Of a DNA stretch of 64,000 bases, positions 1 through 7,689 are shown piece after piece. Both the position numbers and the translations under genes were made by a program. The DNA lies in NCBI GenBank assembly GCA_045540115.1, contig JAZQGR010000075.1:1-64000 (forward strand), given 5' to 3'. A model generated the notes under the pieces. The model saw only the letters and a program-made list of their open reading frames with translations, searched no databases and was not told the origin of the DNA. Numbering within the stretch: position 1 is the stretch's first letter; every line of letters begins with the position of its first letter. The DNA is from Colimorpha_A sp045540115. GTDB lineage: Bacteria; Bacillota; Clostridia; Oscillospirales; CAG-272.

Positions 1-2
1 TC

Positions 3-77
3 GAGGAATATCTACTACTCGTCGAAGATTGGTTGGTTTTTTATAATTCTTCCAGATTGAAAAACAGGAAGAGGTGA
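3..77 (+). CDS. Possible C-terminal end of a gene cut by the window edge
   Basis: A reading frame open from the left edge gives about 24 residues (VEDWLVFYNSSR near the middle) and stops with TGA at 75-77, inside the loop of a plus-strand terminator hairpin. The W-x3-YN-x2-R pattern faintly resembles the ends of IS3-type transposases, but the piece is too short to assign. It is listed only because the terminator right after it implies a plus-strand gene upstream. Confidence 0.22.
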   Translation, partial: EEYLLLVEDWLVFYNSSRLKNRKR

Positions 78-110
78 TTTCCTCTCCCTGCTTTTCGTGT
101 GTCTTTTTTC
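65..110 (+). terminator. Plus-strand intrinsic terminator
   Basis: A 10-bp hairpin with one mismatch (65-74 with 81-90, six-base loop) is followed by a T-rich run. It would end a gene entering from the left edge. Downstream, 111-157 holds only short hairpins and T runs, which may serve the converging MFS gene. Confidence 0.55.
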
Positions 111-157
111 TTTTTTGTGAACTAAATGGGGTTCACTTCACCGAGCGGGTGACTTTT

Positions 158-1366
158 TTACAATTTTTCTTTCAATTTATTCCAAGGGCGAAGCGCGATG
201 AGCGATGCGACTGTTCCGACAAGTGCGATGACAAGCCAAATGCCTATTGTAAACGACCAGCCGCGGTGCTCTGAAAGAGCGGCAATACCATACGTTGAAA
301 CCGCGCTTCCGACGTAGGTGAAGCTGTTGAGGAGACCCGATGCGAAAGAAACCTTGCCGATGCGTTTAAAAAATGCGGGGAGCATGCTGATATACATGAC
401 GTTGACGCCATGCATACAGCCGGTAAGAATAGCGGAAAAGATGATGGAGACTGCGGCGTGTGCGCTTGAGAAAAGTGCAAGCACTAATGCCGAAGCAGTT
501 CCTGCCGCAAAAATGACTGTCGCGCAGACGACAGGGTTATTCAGCTTTTTATTATGAATGGTAAGAGCGGCTTGTGTGCAAAGAATACTGAATATAGGAA
601 GAATGACTCCCGAAAGAATCGCTGTGCTGCTGCCGAGCTTGAATGTCTCCGAAACGTATGAGGGCATCCATGTCGTGACACCGTCCTTGAGTGCGCCCTG
701 ACAAATAATTGCAAAGAAGATAAGAAGCAGGGCAGGGGAGAAAAATACGCCCTTGGCGGATGCCTGAGTGCTTATGGCAGCTTCCTTTTCCTTCTTTTCC
801 GCACTTACGTTTGGCGCAAGGAAAAGCCATACTGCAAGCATTATGATCCCGCATATTGCCGAGACGGTAAATACGTATTTCCAGCTTGAAACTTCAATTA
901 TGAGTGGAGAAACGAGATATACGACCATGGTTCCGATATACGATCCCCACGATACGCGTACCGATGCTGACTTGTATTCGTCCTCCGTCATCATTGCAGA
1001 CATCATTCGAACAAGAGGCGGCCACATAAGTGAATGCGCAAAGCCATTCATACACCAAACCGCCGTCATCAGGTACGGGTTGCCGCAAATGGGCAAAACA
1101 AGGTTCATTATTATAGTGATGACAAAGCCTGCGGAAATGAGATTTTTCGGGCGAACACGCTCACCGAGTGCTCCGCTTATCACCTGACCGATGCCGTAGG
1201 TTATGAAGCTGCCCGTTAATGCCATTGAAAGAAGAGACTTGTCGATACCTGTTGACAAGACCATCTCGGATATGATGGCACCGTAGTTTATGCGCGTCAA
1301 ATAGCTCGTGAAGTACACGAGTGAGAATAAGAGTGTCAGTCGCTTATACGTGCTTACAGCCTTCAT
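158..1366 (-). CDS. MFS transporter, organophosphate:phosphate antiporter-like (OPA)
   Basis: This 402-residue polytopic membrane protein of about 12 hydrophobic segments moves a small solute across the cytoplasmic membrane. The N-terminal stretch YFTSYLTRINYGAII and the later WCMNGFAHSLMWPPLVRMM resemble the GlpT/UhpT branch of the major facilitator superfamily, which exchanges sugar phosphates or glycerol-3-phosphate for phosphate. The substrate cannot be told from the sequence. The start is the ATG at 1366, set by AGGAGGT 5 bases upstream. A longer frame from 1390 would run through that ribosome binding site. It is monocistronic, with its own promoter at 1396-1424. Confidence 0.85.
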   Translation of the reverse strand: MKAVSTYKRLTLLFSLVYFTSYLTRINYGAIISEMVLSTGIDKSLLSMALTGSFITYGIGQVISGALGERVRPKNLISAGFVITIIMNLVLPICGNPYLMTAVWCMNGFAHSLMWPPLVRMMSAMMTEDEYKSASVRVSWGSYIGTMVVYLVSPLIIEVSSWKYVFTVSAICGIIMLAVWLFLAPNVSAEKKEKEAAISTQASAKGVFFSPALLLIFFAIICQGALKDGVTTWMPSYVSETFKLGSSTAILSGVILPIFSILCTQAALTIHNKKLNNPVVCATVIFAAGTASALVLALFSSAHAAVSIIFSAILTGCMHGVNVMYISMLPAFFKRIGKVSFASGLLNSFTYVGSAVSTYGIAALSEHRGWSFTIGIWLVIALVGTVASLIALRPWNKLKEKL

Positions 1367-1395
1367 ATTTACCTCCTTTTCGGTCAACACAAAAG

Positions 1396-1424
1396 ATTAT
1401 AACACGCCAAAATCCGAAAGTCCA
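1396..1424 (-). promoter_or_regulatory. Sigma-A promoter of the MFS gene
   Basis: The minus strand reads TGGACT, 17 bp, TATAAT. The -10 is perfect and the -35 matches 4 of 6 bases. It lies about 30 bp upstream of the ATG. Confidence 0.65.
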
Positions 1425-1517
1425 TAGAAAAGAGTCAAAATTTGGCACAAAAAAGCGCCTCTTAATATAAAAAAAGTGGTAAAAGGGAACAAATAACGCG
1501 TTTTTTCAAAAAAATCA

Positions 1518-1546
1518 TTGACTTATTTCATTATCTGATTTATAAT
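1518..1546 (+). promoter_or_regulatory. Sigma-A promoter of rpsF-ssb-rpsR
   Basis: TTGACT, a 17-bp spacer and a perfect TATAAT put the transcription start near 1553, giving a leader of about 70 nt before rpsF. Confidence 0.85.
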
Positions 1547-1575
1547 AGTAAGGTGAAAACTTTTGTTTTCTCCTT

Positions 1576-1598
1576 GCCGCCGAAATCGTAGCGGCGGT
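1576..1598 (+). promoter_or_regulatory. Leader hairpin before rpsF, candidate S6:S18 autoregulatory site
   Basis: GCCGCC at 1576-1581 pairs with GGCGGT at 1593-1598 around an 11-nt loop in the rpsF leader. Many bacteria carry a structured rpsF leader that binds the S6:S18 complex. Position and GC-rich stem fit, but I could not confirm the conserved bulged CCG of that motif. Confidence 0.35.
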
Positions 1599-1624
1599 CT
1601 TATGTCCATAAGGAGGTGTAAAAA

Positions 1625-1921
1625 ATGGAAAAGAACAACATGTCTTACGAAGTCCTGTTCGTAGTTGATCTTACCCCCGGTGAGGAGGCTGTAAAGGCTC
1701 TTATCGAGAAGTTCACTTCTCTCATCGCGGCAAACGGCACCGTTAACGAGGTTAACGAGTGGGGCAAGCGTCGTCTTGCTTACCCGATCAACGACATGAA
1801 CGACGGTTACTACGTGCTCGTTAATTTCTCCGCTCCCACGGATTTCCCCGCAGAGCTTGAGAGAATTTTCAGCATCACAGACGGTATTCTCCGTTCTATG
1901 GTAATCGCAAAGGAAGCATAA
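1625..1921 (+). CDS. rpsF: 30S ribosomal protein S6
   Basis: This is the complete S6 protein (98 residues, normal for the family) of the small-subunit platform, where it pairs with S18. It shows the family's YEVLFVVD first strand, the WGKRRLAYPI segment and an N-terminal beta-alpha-beta fold. The start follows AAGGAGGTG at good spacing. It heads the conserved rpsF-ssb-rpsR operon, 15 bp ahead of ssb, and is driven by the promoter at 1518-1546. Expression may be autoregulated through the leader hairpin. Confidence 0.97.
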   Translation: MEKNNMSYEVLFVVDLTPGEEAVKALIEKFTSLIAANGTVNEVNEWGKRRLAYPINDMNDGYYVLVNFSAPTDFPAELERIFSITDGILRSMVIAKEA

Positions 1922-1936
1922 TTTAGGAGGTATATC

Positions 1937-2413
1937 ATGGCAAGCTTGAATCTTAATAAGGTTGTCTTGGCAGGTCATCTTGCGGCGGATCCCGAAATGA
2001 GACAGACGCAGAGCGGTATTCCCGTATGCTCCTTCCGTGTAGGCGTTTCCCGCAGATATCAGCCCAAGACCAGCGAAGGTCAGTCGCAGTCGGTAGCAGA
2101 CTTTATCACCGTTGTCGCATGGCGTCAGCAGGCGGAGTTTGTTTCCCGTTACTTCCGTAAGGGCAGCTCTATTTGTGTCACCGGCTCTATTCAGATGCGC
2201 CAGTGGACAGATAAGCACGACCAGAAGAGATATGACCTTGAGATCGTAGCAGACGACGTTATGTTCGTCGATTCCAAGGGCGATAGCACCGGCGATCAGG
2301 GCGGATTCGGCGCTTCCTACAATGCCACGGGCTATGCTCCCTCTTTCTCTTCTCAGACAGAGTCGGCTCCCAAATTCGAGGAGATGTCAAACGACGACGA
2401 CCTGCCCTTCTGA
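1937..2413 (+). CDS. ssb: Single-stranded DNA-binding protein
   Basis: SSB coats single-stranded DNA in replication, recombination and repair. The 158 residues comprise an N-terminal OB fold (about 1-110, starting NLNKVVLAGHLAADPEMR), a flexible Gly/Ser-rich linker, and the acidic tail DDDLPF that docks partner proteins such as RecO, which is also encoded in this window. A clear AGGAGGT ribosome binding site precedes the ATG. Its place between rpsF and rpsR is the usual bacterial arrangement. Confidence 0.97.
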   Translation: MASLNLNKVVLAGHLAADPEMRQTQSGIPVCSFRVGVSRRYQPKTSEGQSQSVADFITVVAWRQQAEFVSRYFRKGSSICVTGSIQMRQWTDKHDQKRYDLEIVADDVMFVDSKGDSTGDQGGFGASYNATGYAPSFSSQTESAPKFEEMSNDDDLPF

Positions 2414-2447
2414 GAGCACAGTTTAATTTTAACAGGAGGAATGTAAG

Positions 2448-2705
2448 ATGGATAACAATCAGGCACCGCAGACCCAGAAGCCCTTCCGTCAGAACAAGAG
2501 ACACAAGAAGGTATGCCAGTTCTGCGCTGATAAGATCGACCACGTCGATTACAAAGACGTAAGCAGACTCAGAAAGTGTGTAAGCGAGCGCTCCAAGATC
2601 CTTCCCAGAAGAGTCACCGGAACCTGCGCTTTCCACCAGCGTCAGCTTACTATCGCTATTAAGAGAGCACGCCACATGGCGCTCATCCCTTATATCAGCG
2701 ACTAA
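2448..2705 (+). CDS. rpsR: 30S ribosomal protein S18
   Basis: S18 (85 residues) binds the small-subunit platform together with S6. The conserved core from about residue 28 (DYKDVSRLRKCVSERSKILP, then RRVTG) is present. It carries CQFC near residue 23 plus two further cysteines, consistent with the zinc-binding (C+) form of S18 rather than the cysteine-free paralogue. The start follows AGGAGG. It is the last gene of the operon, and a 10-bp hairpin follows. Confidence 0.97.
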   Translation: MDNNQAPQTQKPFRQNKRHKKVCQFCADKIDHVDYKDVSRLRKCVSERSKILPRRVTGTCAFHQRQLTIAIKRARHMALIPYISD

Positions 2706-2717
2706 AAATTAAAGAAT

Positions 2718-2748
2718 GAGGGCTGACGCGGTTTCCGTGTCAGCCCTC
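2718..2748 (+). terminator. Hairpin after rpsR, probable terminator
   Basis: GAGGGCTGAC at 2718-2727 pairs with GTCAGCCCTC at 2739-2748. The stem is strong, but no U run follows directly, so it may be a processing or stabilising hairpin instead. Confidence 0.5.
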
Positions 2749-2891
2749 ACGAAGTATTTAGGGGAAATATTTTTACACAACATTTAGAATTTTACTTGTT
2801 TTTTTTTCAAAATAGCGTATCGAATTACCATAAATTGGCATATAATCGTAGTAATGAATAAGAAAGGCAGAGGGGTTTTACCCCCGAAGTT

Positions 2892-3644
2892 ATGTTACTT
2901 AAAAATATGAAAATCAGACTATTCACGGCGCTTCTGGCGGTGCTTATGCTGCTTCCGTCCTGCGCTTTGAACGTAGCAAAAGATAAAGTACCGCTCGGAA
3001 CGGATAGCGTGGAAGGCTCTGCCGTAAACGAGAAAGAGGTATACGGTAAGCTTGAGCTTCCCGTAATAATCCGCCGCCCTCAGAATCGTGATGAAAGCAA
3101 AAACGACGTGACCGTAGATGTCAGCCGTCCCGATGTCGGTTCTGCAGGATCGACTGAGAGCAAGTTCGTTCCTTATTCTGTCCCGCTTACGATCGAGCAG
3201 CAGAAAATCGTTGAAAAAGTCGCTGAAAGATTTTACATCAGCGAGGAGCTCATATTCGGAGTAATGTGGGTTGAGTCGAAGTATAATGTCAGCGCAATAG
3301 GCAAAGATGCAAAGTATCTCGGCATAATGCAGATTGCGAAGTCCAACCTTAAGATTCTCAAGCAGTATTGCGGCGTTACCGATCTTATGGATTTCGAGCA
3401 GAACGTGATTGCAGGCGCTTATTATCTTCGTACGTATCTTACCCGTTATAACGACAATAAGCATATATCCCTTCTTTACTATCATGGCGGATATAAGTAT
3501 GCAAACCGTCTTATCGAAAACGGTCAGTGCGAGGACAGCTACTCAAGAGCAGTTATCAGAGAGATGAACCGTATAGTTGAAGCGAGAAGAACACTTGCCA
3601 AGGAAATGGGCGTTAAGCTTTACGGCGAATTTTACGAATATTGA
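2892..3644 (+). CDS. Lytic transglycosylase lipoprotein, SLT (GH23) domain
   Basis: This predicted lipoprotein (250 residues, lipobox LPSC with Cys24) would cleave peptidoglycan glycan strands outside the membrane. The C-terminal half is an SLT domain. VMWVESKYN carries the catalytic glutamate (about residue 128), then YLGIMQI and AGAYYLRTYL follow as in family members. Residues 25-95 form a low-complexity linker that lets the domain reach the wall. Start choice is uncertain: the ATG at 2892 has no strong ribosome binding site, and the ATG at 2907 would give nearly the same signal peptide. A -10-like TATAAT lies at 2841-2846. A shared terminator separates it from the converging gene. Confidence 0.85.
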   Translation: MLLKNMKIRLFTALLAVLMLLPSCALNVAKDKVPLGTDSVEGSAVNEKEVYGKLELPVIIRRPQNRDESKNDVTVDVSRPDVGSAGSTESKFVPYSVPLTIEQQKIVEKVAERFYISEELIFGVMWVESKYNVSAIGKDAKYLGIMQIAKSNLKILKQYCGVTDLMDFEQNVIAGAYYLRTYLTRYNDNKHISLLYYHGGYKYANRLIENGQCEDSYSRAVIREMNRIVEARRTLAKEMGVKLYGEFYEY

Positions 3645-3656
3645 GATCAAATAATA

Positions 3657-3692
3657 AATCCCCGAAAACGTTATGCTTTCGGGGATTCTTTT
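3657..3692. terminator. Bidirectional terminator
   Basis: AATCCCCGAAA at 3657-3667 pairs with TTTCGGGGATT at 3677-3687, followed by CTTTT. It lies between two converging genes. Confidence 0.85.
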
Positions 3693-5130
3693 ATGATCTT
3701 TTCTTTTTGACGTGAACGTGGCAGAGTCGCTCGTATTCGTCGAAGTCGATCTCACGCATAATGTTGTCAAGCTCGTCGTCACCCATGGCAGTAGTTCTGC
3801 CTTCCTCGTATTCTTGGTCGATAACTTCCTTGATCTTTGCGATGAAGGGGGATTTTTTATCTATCTTATCCTCGTCGTTCAGACGGAAGTATCCGTTTAT
3901 CCAGAATGCGATTCCCGCAAGACCGGAGTGCTTGTCGACAGACACCGTCGCAGGGCGTCCGAGGATCTTTTCGGTATCGAAGATATTGTAGATCTCTTGA
4001 TCCTTGAGAAGTCCATCAGCGTGGATTCCCGCACGAGTCATATTGAAGTTGCGACCTACAAACGGAGTCTTGGGAGGGATCTCGTAGCCGATATCCTGCT
4101 CGAAATAGTTTGCAATCTCGGTGATGACCGAAAGGTCCATTCCGTCAGTCGTTCCGCGGAGCGACGCGTATTCGATCGCCATAGCCTCCAGCGGACAGTT
4201 ACCGGTGCGTTCACCGATGCCGAGAAGGGCACAATTTATACCCGAGCAGCCGTAGAGCCAAGCGGTAGAAGCATTTGTAACGACCTTGTAGAAGTCGTTA
4301 TGACCATGCCATTCAAGAAGCTCGCTCGGAACTCCGGCATAGTGCTGAAGACCGTATATGATTCCGGGAACGCTTCTGGGGAGCGCGGCACCGGGGTATG
4401 ACACGCCAAAGCCCATTGTGTCGCAGGCACGGATCTTGATCGGAACCCCGCTTTCCTCGCTCAAACGCGTAAGCGCTTCGGCAAACGGAACGACGAATCC
4501 GTAGTAATCAGCACGAGTAATGTCCTCAAAGTGACAACGCGGACGAATGCCCTTGTCAAGAACGCTCTTGACGATTCCGAGGTACTTGTCCATTGCCTTT
4601 GCACGTGTAAGTCCCATTTTGTTATAAATATGATAGTCGGAGCAGGAAACAAGTACGCCCGTTTCCTTGATTCCAATCGATTTTACAAGCTCGAAGTCCT
4701 TTTCGCTTGCTCTGATCCAGGAAGTAACCTCGGGAAATTCATAACCGAGGGCAAGGCACTCCTCAACAGCGCGACGGTCCTTTTCCGAATAGACAAAAAA
4801 CTCGCTTTGACGAACAAGGCCCTTCGGTCCGCCGAGGCGGTGAAGCATCTTGAATATATCAACTATCTGTCTTACCGAGAAGGGCGAGGTCGACTGCTGA
4901 CCGTCGCGGAAGGTCGTATCGGTTATCCAGATGTTTTCAGGCATATTTATCGGCACGAAGCGATGGTTAAATGAGACCTTCGGAATGCTTTCATAGTCGA
5001 AAAGATGACGGTAGAGATTAGGGGATTCTCTTTCCTGAAGCTGATATTTATACGAAGACTGCTCGAGAAGATTCGTCGCGGACGAAAATTCGAGCTTCTG
5101 TGATGATGAGGAAATTCTTTTGTCTTGCAT
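3691..5130 (-). CDS. HMGL-like acyltransferase: isopropylmalate/homocitrate/Re-citrate synthase family
   Basis: This 479-residue cytoplasmic TIM-barrel enzyme condenses an acyl-CoA with a 2-oxo acid. The family signature ITDTTFRDGQQ (about residue 70) and the metal-binding EWHGHNDF segment (about 270) are present, together with NCPLEAM and the TRAGIHADG region. No leu, lys or nif genes are near, and the protein lacks the C-terminal LeuA regulatory domain. Its roughly 65-residue N-terminal extension and overall length suit the clade that includes the Re-face citrate synthase of Clostridium kluyveri. I therefore suspect citrate synthesis from oxaloacetate, though a 2-isopropylmalate or homocitrate role cannot be excluded. 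The start follows GGAGG. It is monocistronic with its own promoter. Confidence 0.75.
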   Translation of the reverse strand: MQDKRISSSSQKLEFSSATNLLEQSSYKYQLQERESPNLYRHLFDYESIPKVSFNHRFVPINMPENIWITDTTFRDGQQSTSPFSVRQIVDIFKMLHRLGGPKGLVRQSEFFVYSEKDRRAVEECLALGYEFPEVTSWIRASEKDFELVKSIGIKETGVLVSCSDYHIYNKMGLTRAKAMDKYLGIVKSVLDKGIRPRCHFEDITRADYYGFVVPFAEALTRLSEESGVPIKIRACDTMGFGVSYPGAALPRSVPGIIYGLQHYAGVPSELLEWHGHNDFYKVVTNASTAWLYGCSGINCALLGIGERTGNCPLEAMAIEYASLRGTTDGMDLSVITEIANYFEQDIGYEIPPKTPFVGRNFNMTRAGIHADGLLKDQEIYNIFDTEKILGRPATVSVDKHSGLAGIAFWINGYFRLNDEDKIDKKSPFIAKIKEVIDQEYEEGRTTAMGDDELDNIMREIDFDEYERLCHVHVKKKRS

Positions 5131-5183
5131 TTTTGCCTCCGCAAATTGTCATTATTTTTGCCGTTTCGGCTAAATATAAAGCG

Positions 5184-5212
5184 ATTATAACACAGATAAT
5201 GAATTATTGCAA
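5184..5212 (-). promoter_or_regulatory. Sigma-A promoter of the HMGL-like gene
   Basis: The minus strand reads TTGCAA, 17 bp, TATAAT, about 50 bp upstream of the ATG at 5130. Confidence 0.75.
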
Positions 5213-5230
5213 TAGCTTTCTTGCAAAAAA

Positions 5231-6148
5231 TTAAATAATTCCGAGATAAATTGTGATGTAAGCTATGAGCGGACACAGCAGAGCTGATACTGCTCTGCCG
5301 ATGATATATTTGTGTGATGGAAGCGATCCGTCAGTGACCGAAAGCGACTGAAAGATCATTGAAAGCCCCGACCAGCCGATCGCACTTGACGCGACTATAA
5401 AGGTGGTGTCGGGAGGGAAATGTTCTGACAGGTACTCAAGCCCCGAAGCAAGCTCCAAAAATGGGCAGACAAAAAGCTTGAAGCCTTTATTGATCGGCAG
5501 AGAAACAACGATGCCCGAAAGTGCTGAAAAGAATATCACGCTTCCGCAGACGGGAAGCATATTTGCAGCCGCGTCGCGTATTGACGAAGCAACTGCGACG
5601 GATAGCTTAGTGGCTTTCATTTCTGCCGTATACGGTTTTGCAGTCTGTCTCTTTTTAGGCTTTATTATCGAAGCGGTTATCATCACCGACTGGAGCTGAA
5701 ATATAAACAGCGCGATTCCGCGCTTTCCGTTATTCAACAGTCCCAGTCCGACTACCGAATAAATAAAGCCGAACGAAACCAATGACGAAAGAAGCATTGC
5801 GCTTGCTTTTTCGGAATCACTTTCTGTGTTGCTTCCGATTTTTTTTGCTGCTATTGCGCCTGTCGGTGCAGAGCCGATGATCCCGATAAGAAACGAGGAT
5901 ATGTATTTTCCATCTATGCCGAAAAGAGGAGATAACACCTTGTCACCGATCCTCGTAAGCCCATTGAATATTCCCGAGCGGAGCGCGATTCCCGTCAGAA
6001 CCATCATGGGAAAGAGCGTAGGTATCAGCCTTTTTGCACATAGGAGCATTCCGTCAAGCGCCGAGCGTGCGACAACGTCGGAAAAGACTGTGAAAAGGAA
6101 TATGAAGAGTAATACCGCATAACCGAATACCGACCTTCTCTTAACCAT
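5231..6148 (-). CDS. ylbJ: Sporulation integral membrane protein YlbJ-like
   Basis: This 305-residue polytopic membrane protein belongs to the YlbJ/nucleoside-recognition (gate) family. In Bacillus subtilis YlbJ is made in the mother cell under sigma-E and is needed for spore cortex formation. The RLIPTLFPMMVLTGI segment near residue 40 and the IIGSAPTGAI segment near 90 match the family. It is shorter than the roughly 400-residue Bacillus protein, mostly at the C-terminus. The start follows GGGAG. It diverges from yqfC, another sigma-E-type sporulation gene, across only 66 bp, so the two probably share a control region. Confidence 0.82.
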   Translation of the reverse strand: MVKRRSVFGYAVLLFIFLFTVFSDVVARSALDGMLLCAKRLIPTLFPMMVLTGIALRSGIFNGLTRIGDKVLSPLFGIDGKYISSFLIGIIGSAPTGAIAAKKIGSNTESDSEKASAMLLSSLVSFGFIYSVVGLGLLNNGKRGIALFIFQLQSVMITASIIKPKKRQTAKPYTAEMKATKLSVAVASSIRDAAANMLPVCGSVIFFSALSGIVVSLPINKGFKLFVCPFLELASGLEYLSEHFPPDTTFIVASSAIGWSGLSMIFQSLSVTDGSLPSHKYIIGRAVSALLCPLIAYITIYLGII

Positions 6149-6214
6149 GAATTATGCTCCCGTTTTCCGCATATTTTATTATACTATATAAATTTAAAGC
6201 GGGAGATATTCTAT

Positions 6215-6484
6215 ATGAAGCTTAAAAACCGATTAATGCAGCTTGCAGATCTGCCCGAGGATTCGCTCGGCGGCAGCCATATTGAGATCGTGTCTGATAC
6301 GACTGTCAAGGTGAACGGCTGTCGAAGAATAATTGATTACTCGCAAGAAAGAGTTGCTTTGCTGACGAAGGACTATGAGCTTAACGTAGTCGGACGTTGT
6401 CTTACTCTTTCCTCATACGGTGAAAACACAGCCTTGGTATCGGGAGAAATTTTGTCGGTCACACTCGGAGGTAAGCAATGTTAA
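6215..6484 (+). CDS. yqfC: Sporulation protein YqfC
   Basis: This 89-residue protein matches the YqfC/YabP-type fold. It has the beta-rich IEIVSDTTVKVNGCRRIIDYS core and the LTLSSYGENTALVSGEI C-terminal part. In Bacillus yqfC and yqfD are sigma-E dependent, and YqfC is thought to act with YqfD at the forespore membrane. The start follows GGGAG. It overlaps yqfD by 7 bp, which suggests translational coupling. A GCATATT at 6169-6175 resembles a sigma-E -35, but I could not place a well-spaced -10. Confidence 0.88.
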   Translation: MKLKNRLMQLADLPEDSLGGSHIEIVSDTTVKVNGCRRIIDYSQERVALLTKDYELNVVGRCLTLSSYGENTALVSGEILSVTLGGKQC

Positions 6485-7680
6485 GAAAGCTTATTGCGTT
6501 ATTTACGGGATACAGGCGTCTGTCATGCCCCAAAAGAACCTTTTCGAATATTGTCACGGTTATGGCAAAAAAAGGCATAAAATACGCAGATGCAATGGAA
6601 AATAACGGCAGGGTCAGCTTTACTGTCACCGAGCTCGAATATAAAAGCCTCATACAGCTGATTGATCCGAGCGTTTTCCGTCTGCATGAAAGAAAGGGAC
6701 TTCCGTATTTTCTCTATCGATACCGACACCGTTACGGTATGATCGTCGGAATCCTTGTTTTCCTTATTCTGACAAAAATGTCAACGGGCTACGTTTGGGA
6801 TATTACGGTCGACGGAAACGAAAACATATCGGACTCTGAGGTCATAAATACCCTTGACAAGCTCGGCTTTTCGGTTGGAACTCACATTCCCAACGTTGAT
6901 TTTTACGATATTTGCCATCAGTTCGTGCTTGAAAACCAAAACGTGGCGTGGATATCGGTGAACATGGAGGGTACCTCAGCACGCGTCAGGCTCATTGAGC
7001 GAGATGCCAAGGGGGAAAGCGATAACGGATCGCCGTCAAATATCGTTGCCGCCTCAGACGGTATTATTGTGCGCACCGAAACCATCGACGGCGAGGTTTG
7101 CGTAAAGGCGGGCGATCCTGTTACCGAGGGACAGCTTCTAATCAGCGGTATCGTTGAGATAGGGCAGGGAATCGATACGGGAAAATTTATGTTGACTCGT
7201 GCCAAGGGAAGCGTTTATGCGCTCACAAAACGGTATTTTTCGGTGAAGATACCGTTAAGCGGCGTGAAAAACGTGGTTAAAGACAAGATTTTAGCAAAAA
7301 AGACGCTTATTTTCTTCGGAAAATCAATTAAACTTAAAGAAAATAGTAGCATTTTAGGTAAAGAGTGTGATATAATAAAGGAAAGCAAGCGAGTCGTTCT
7401 TTTCGAAAGACTTGATGAACGCTGGCACATACCTCTCCCCGTTACCGTTGTGAATGAATACGCGCTTCTTACGGAGGAGGTCGGATATTCCTATACCGAG
7501 GATGAGGCTCTGAAGATTGCCGAAAAGGAAATGGCACTTTTATATGCTTCGGCAATGAGCGGCGCGGAAATGTTAAGCAAGACCGTCGAGAGCTCGCTTG
7601 AGGACGGAGTGCTTGAATTGACTTGGGAAGTTGAATGTATAATCGATATCGGACGCGAGACTCCGATAGGACTTGTATAG
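6478..7680 (+). CDS. yqfD: Sporulation protein YqfD
   Basis: YqfD (400 residues) is a sporulation protein with one membrane segment (about residues 85-105, YRHRYGMIVGILVFLILTKM) and a long extracytoplasmic part. The family's CPKRTFSNI N-terminus and the VWDITVDGNENISDSEVINTL segment after the membrane anchor are visible. It is thought to work with YqfC in the engulfing mother cell, where it affects forespore channel or maturation functions. Translation is coupled to yqfC by the 7-bp overlap. The gene leads directly into phoH (9 bp), as in Bacillus. Confidence 0.9.
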   Translation: MLRKLIALFTGYRRLSCPKRTFSNIVTVMAKKGIKYADAMENNGRVSFTVTELEYKSLIQLIDPSVFRLHERKGLPYFLYRYRHRYGMIVGILVFLILTKMSTGYVWDITVDGNENISDSEVINTLDKLGFSVGTHIPNVDFYDICHQFVLENQNVAWISVNMEGTSARVRLIERDAKGESDNGSPSNIVAASDGIIVRTETIDGEVCVKAGDPVTEGQLLISGIVEIGQGIDTGKFMLTRAKGSVYALTKRYFSVKIPLSGVKNVVKDKILAKKTLIFFGKSIKLKENSSILGKECDIIKESKRVVLFERLDERWHIPLPVTVVNEYALLTEEVGYSYTEDEALKIAEKEMALLYASAMSGAEMLSKTVESSLEDGVLELTWEVECIIDIGRETPIGLV

Positions 7681-7689
7681 AGGTAAAAA

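Noticed and set aside
2835..2846. Promoter of the lytic transglycosylase
   Set aside because: Only a TATAAT is convincing; no -35 at a suitable distance.
3712..4401. 229-residue open frame antisense to the HMGL-like gene
   Set aside because: The opposite frame carries the enzyme signatures; this one has no family match and no proper start.
6160..6200. Sigma-E promoter between ylbJ and yqfC
   Set aside because: GCATATT fits the -35, but no -10 with proper spacing was found, so it is not listed as a promoter.
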